DNA from: JAZRUY01 sp045598845
GTDB lineage: Bacteria; Verrucomicrobiota; Lentisphaeria; Victivallales; Victivallaceae
Length of the DNA: 8,931 bases
Reading direction: 5' to 3'
Assembly (NCBI GenBank): GCA_045598845.1
Contig: JAZRUY010000089.1
Span: forward strand, 1 to 8,931
Below are positions 5,825 through 8,931 of the stretch, piece by piece. Numbering within the stretch: the first letter of the stretch is position 1; every line of letters starts with the position of its first letter. The notes under the pieces are model-generated. The model was not told where the DNA came from, did not search any database, and was given only the letters and a program-made list of their open reading frames with translations. A program made the translations under genes and the position numbers.

Positions 5825-5888
5825 ATCAATTCATAATTAGAGATGGCGGCGCCATTTACGAATAATCAAAATAAGCGGGGGTGACACG

Positions 5889-8012
5889 GTGGGTAACGCA
5901 AAACTGGAAGAATTGATTTTGAATTGCATGGATGTTCCTGCCCGGGCTGATCTGGAGAAGCTGACCGCTGATCTGGTTTCCGAAGGTCAACAGTTTTCTC
6001 CGGAGGACATCGCCGCTTTTGATGTGCTGTGGGAATCCTGGGAGCAAAGCAGCCTGGATCCCGACCGCAGCAAAGTTTGTCTGGCCGCCGCTTCCGCTTT
6101 CGCCTCGGATTCACCGGCATTGCGCAAATTGATGCCGGATGCCATGCAGGTTATACTTCCTCCCTATCTTCGCCGTCCGCCTGTATCCCGCGCCGTCGGG
6201 GTGCGGGATGCGAAAATGCCGTTGCGCGACATCGCTTTCAGAATCCGCAAATTACAGAGCCTGGTCAGCGGTACGGTGGTCTATATGGCCGATTCCGGCT
6301 GGCGCAAGGTGGATGCGGTCGACGGCAATACCGCCAGTGTTTCGCTCTCCGCATGGGGCGGCGACAACGGCGGCAGGTCGGGAATCGCCTTGGAGCATGT
6401 CCTTTCTTCCGCAGTGATCTTCAAAAGCACCTTGCGCCGTCAGGAAGTTTCCGGCCGCCGCCCGTCAGCCGCGGAATTCCGCGCGTTGCTTTCCCGTCAT
6501 GCCGTTTTTCCGTTGCGCGACACCGTGATGCGCACTATAGCCGCCGCGAGTCCCTGCTGTGCGGAGATGCCGCCGGACGAGTTCGAAAAATATTGGAATG
6601 AGTCTGCAGCTCCGGCAACCGCCGCACCGTCTTCTCCGGCCGTCCGCCGCGCCTGTGCCAGCCGCAGTATCAACGAAATGGATATCCTGCTCGACCGTGA
6701 AAAAGCGGCCGGAGCCGGCTTGTTTTCCGCCGATGAACAGGAGGAGCTGAAGAAATTTTTCTCCCGGCTCAATCCGCAGGTCACGCTTAATCCTGCTCAA
6801 AAGAACAATTTGAAACTGTTCAGTTCAGTGGTCGCCAGAGTGGCATCCCGTATGCCGGAAGAGATAATGGGCGATGTTTTCGCTCCGCTGCTGCGGTGGG
6901 CGCCGTTTTTCCCGGCCCTGCCGTTGGCGGCGAAAACCGGGGATTTTCAAATCTGGTCAGATCTTGCCGCCAAGGATGTCGATGATCTCTCCCGTGCGGT
7001 AAAGGCGGTTTTCGGGGAAGAACATCTTGCGCTGATGGCATTGCGGATGCCGTTTAAGGGCTTGAGCCGCGCCGCCGCTTTCGTTGATGCTGATTTGCTC
7101 GATGATCTGCTGGTGGAGCACCGGCTGATCAGCGCCGATGTTATGGTATGGATTTGGAGAAAGGCCGTTTCCAACAAGAATTTGAAGAGCCGGGTGACTT
7201 TTCAGAACATTTCCCGCTCACTTGCCGGTATCGATGAGGATGTCCCGCAGGGATGGCGCGCCGCCCGCCGCGATTTGCGCGAATTGCTTCTGGGTACGGA
7301 AAAGTTCCAGACCCTGCTGATTGAAAACGCCGGTAAAAATGTGGAATCGGTGTCCGGCGCGGTTCAGAGCGCTTTCTATCTGACTCCGGGAGGGCGCCAG
7401 ATGCTGCTGGCGAAACTTGCCGGTTTAAAGGATTTCCCGGAACTGAAAGCCTATATCGAGGGAGGCGCCGGCGCCAGGATAATGCAGGCTGCCGGAGTGA
7501 AAACGGAAGTGCATGAGGATAACGGTGTCGATATCGTGAGTATAAGTTCCCGGAATGCCAAGCAGCGGGAACTGGATAATATCATCAATGTGGAAATTCC
7601 GCGTAACCGCGAGGCGGTCAAAACCGCCCGCGCTCACGGCGACCTCAGTGAAAACGCCGAATTCGATGCCGCAAAGAAAGAGCGCAGTCTGCTGCGCAGC
7701 CAGCGCGCAGGTCTGGAGCGCGAACTTGCCCAAGCGCAACCTGTCCGCATGGCGCAGGTTGCGGTGGACGGCGAAGCGGTGATCGGTTCTCAGGTTACCC
7801 TGAATTGCAATGGGGACATTGAAACCTATTTCCTGCTCGGAGCCTGGGACAGTGATCCAAAACGCAATTATGTTTCCTACCGCGCTCCGCTCGGCAAGGT
7901 GTTGCTCAACAGCCGCTCCGGTGACAAAATCAAACTTCCCGACGGGCGTTCAGCCGGGGTAACCGCAGTGACGGCTCTGCCGCCGGAGGTGATTGCCGAA
8001 TTGGATGATTGA
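5889..8012 (+). CDS. greA: Long GreA/GreB-domain transcript cleavage factor
   Basis: The C-terminal ~155 residues are a complete GreA: an antiparallel coiled coil (~553-620) whose tip reads GDLSENAEFDAAKKE (584-598), including the acidic residues that enter the RNA polymerase secondary channel and stimulate cleavage of backtracked RNA, then an FKBP-like domain (~625-703, with GSQVTL, ISYRAPLGK-type and GDKIKLPDG elements). Ahead of it are ~550 residues: an N-terminal helical part, a small beta-rich domain (~127-178, GTVVYMADSGWRKVDAVDG) and a long helical region. Standard GreA is ~158 residues; a ~715-residue form with this layout is known in Chlamydia, so this is a PVC-type architecture and not an accident. 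The GTG start is supported by GGGGGTGA four bases upstream, and the gene has its own promoter. The extension's role is unknown. Confidence 0.92.
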   Translation: MGNAKLEELILNCMDVPARADLEKLTADLVSEGQQFSPEDIAAFDVLWESWEQSSLDPDRSKVCLAAASAFASDSPALRKLMPDAMQVILPPYLRRPPVSRAVGVRDAKMPLRDIAFRIRKLQSLVSGTVVYMADSGWRKVDAVDGNTASVSLSAWGGDNGGRSGIALEHVLSSAVIFKSTLRRQEVSGRRPSAAEFRALLSRHAVFPLRDTVMRTIAAASPCCAEMPPDEFEKYWNESAAPATAAPSSPAVRRACASRSINEMDILLDREKAAGAGLFSADEQEELKKFFSRLNPQVTLNPAQKNNLKLFSSVVARVASRMPEEIMGDVFAPLLRWAPFFPALPLAAKTGDFQIWSDLAAKDVDDLSRAVKAVFGEEHLALMALRMPFKGLSRAAAFVDADLLDDLLVEHRLISADVMVWIWRKAVSNKNLKSRVTFQNISRSLAGIDEDVPQGWRAARRDLRELLLGTEKFQTLLIENAGKNVESVSGAVQSAFYLTPGGRQMLLAKLAGLKDFPELKAYIEGGAGARIMQAAGVKTEVHEDNGVDIVSISSRNAKQRELDNIINVEIPRNREAVKTARAHGDLSENAEFDAAKKERSLLRSQRAGLERELAQAQPVRMAQVAVDGEAVIGSQVTLNCNGDIETYFLLGAWDSDPKRNYVSYRAPLGKVLLNSRSGDKIKLPDGRSAGVTAVTALPPEVIAELDD

Positions 8013-8041
8013 CGGATTCAGATCGATGCGCTTATTCACAT

Positions 8042-8062
8042 CGATATGATATTGTGATATCG
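8042..8062. other. Inverted repeat between the Gre gene and serA
   Basis: CGATAT and ATATCG flank a 9-base interval. No T tract follows closely, so a terminator call is weak. TTATTCACA, a perfect match to the DnaA-box consensus TTATNCACA, lies at 8032-8040, but a single match in 9 kb is not far from chance expectation. An A-rich stretch (8075-8100) precedes the next ribosome binding site. Confidence 0.3.
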
Positions 8063-8115
8063 CTTGCTTGCAGTAAAAAAATAAAAAATCCAAAATAATA
8101 TAAGGAGAAAATATC

Positions 8116-8931
8116 ATGCGTAAAGTGCTTATTCCTACTAAACTGGATACAGTTGCCGCCGATTTGCTGCGCGGCCGTGGTTTTGAGGTGGTGCAGAACG
8201 CCGCCGCTCCGATCGATGAACAGGCGAAGGCGAACTCCGATGCCGAAGTGCTGATTGTTCGCAGCGAAAAAGTGACTCCCGCGGTTATTGATTCGCTGCC
8301 TGAACTCCGGCTGGTGGTGCGCGCAGGCGCCGGTTTCAACACCATCGATATCAAATATGCCCGTCAGCGCGGCATCGATGTTATGAACACTCCCGGAGCC
8401 AATTCCAACGGCGTGGCTGAAGAAGTGGTGGCGCTGATTCTGGCTTCCTGCCGCCATGTGGTGCCAGCCGATATTTCCACCCGCAGCGGCGCCTGGGAGA
8501 AGAGCAAATTCATGGGACACGAACTTACCGGTAAAACCGTCGGCATACTTGGACTCGGTCATATCGGTCAGCTTCTGGTGAAGCGGCTGTCCGGATTTGA
8601 AGTGAAAGTGCTGGGGTTTGATCCGATGATGTCTCCCGAACTGGCAAAAAAACTCAATATCGAGCTCACTACCGTGGAGCGTATTTTCGCCGCATCTGAT
8701 TTCATTTCGCTGCACATTCCGGAAAATGATGAAACCCGCGGCATGATTAACAGCCGGTTGCTCGGTTTGATGAAAGACGGCGCCACTCTGATCAACTGCG
8801 CCCGCGCCGGTATTCTCAATGAGGCGGATCTGCGCGCGGTGAAATCCAGTAAAAATATCAAATTCTGCAATGATGTATATGCCAAAGACGCCGAAGGCGA
8901 AAAATCAGTCGCCGACATCGCTGATTTGATG
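8116..8931 (+). CDS. serA: D-3-phosphoglycerate dehydrogenase, N-terminal 272 residues (runs off window)
   Basis: The enzyme oxidises 3-phosphoglycerate with NAD, the first step of serine synthesis. The visible part has the substrate-domain motif VVRAGAGFNTID (67-78), NTPGANSNGVAEEVVALIL (91-109), the NAD-binding fold GKTVGILGLGHIGQ (139-152, GxGxxG) with the ribose-binding acid at D169 in GFDP, and the conserved INCARAGILNE (226-236), whose R230 is the substrate-binding arginine. The usual ARGG reads ARAG here. The glutamate-histidine relay and any C-terminal regulatory (ACT) domain lie at or beyond the edge. The ATG follows an excellent ribosome binding site, AAGGAG, nine bases upstream. 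A different 2-hydroxyacid dehydrogenase is possible, but the sequence fits phosphoglycerate dehydrogenase best. Confidence 0.88.
   Translation, partial: MRKVLIPTKLDTVAADLLRGRGFEVVQNAAAPIDEQAKANSDAEVLIVRSEKVTPAVIDSLPELRLVVRAGAGFNTIDIKYARQRGIDVMNTPGANSNGVAEEVVALILASCRHVVPADISTRSGAWEKSKFMGHELTGKTVGILGLGHIGQLLVKRLSGFEVKVLGFDPMMSPELAKKLNIELTTVERIFAASDFISLHIPENDETRGMINSRLLGLMKDGATLINCARAGILNEADLRAVKSSKNIKFCNDVYAKDAEGEKSVADIADLM

Noticed and set aside
8032..8040. TTATTCACA as a functional DnaA box before serA
   Set aside because: It is a single consensus match, with roughly 0.3 expected by chance over both strands of the window, and no neighbours.
8068..8101. serA promoter in the A-rich leader
   Set aside because: TTGCAG with CAAAAT or TAATAT matches the consensus poorly or at bad spacing; not strong enough to annotate.
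8032..8714. A 227-codon open frame on the - strand at the right edge
   Set aside because: It is antisense to the serA-like gene, whose own frame has clear dehydrogenase motifs but runs off the window.

Overview
This 8.9 kb window is bacterial chromosome, fairly GC-rich, and probably from the Planctomycetes-Verrucomicrobia-Chlamydiae (PVC) superphylum, perhaps Lentisphaerota or a relative. The main clue is a 707-residue protein whose last ~155 residues are a GreA-type elongation factor, an architecture known from chlamydial and related PVC genomes. The phylum is an inference; no rRNA gene or other decisive marker is present.

Layout, left part (1-1850): the 3' end of an unrecognised gene on the + strand is closed by a strong hairpin terminator. 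It is followed by a complete one-piece tmRNA gene (ssrA) on the - strand, encoding the tag ANEEFALAA with a genome-encoded CCA end. Upstream of ssrA on the same strand is a small zinc-ribbon protein, then a decayed module: a zeta-toxin-like P-loop kinase that has lost its N-terminus, overlapped at its 3' end by a small helical gene that carries an apparent one-base frameshift. ssrA is a common landing site for mobile elements, so this part may be a scar of past integration, but no integrase or attachment-site duplication is visible.

Right part (1851-8931), all on the + strand: a 376-bp gene-free region holding a good sigma70-type promoter precedes dnaA (replication initiator with all four domains, but atypical DNA-contact residues). 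Then come purT (formate-dependent purine synthesis), a gene overlapping it by one base that encodes a Cas4/RecB-like PD-(D/E)XK fold protein with four iron-sulphur-type cysteines but no recognisable catalytic motif, the long Gre-domain protein behind its own promoter, and the first 272 codons of a D-3-phosphoglycerate dehydrogenase (serA-like) that runs off the window.

The right half is housekeeping: replication initiation, one-carbon and purine metabolism, transcript cleavage and serine synthesis. purT and the nuclease-like gene are probably translationally coupled; dnaA and the Gre gene each have a convincing promoter. I see no CRISPR array, insertion sequence or tRNA. I found no clearly new multi-gene system. 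The points most worth a second look are the catalytically blank nuclease-like protein coupled to purT, the divergent DnaA DNA-binding domain, and the broken zeta-toxin locus with its small downstream partner.
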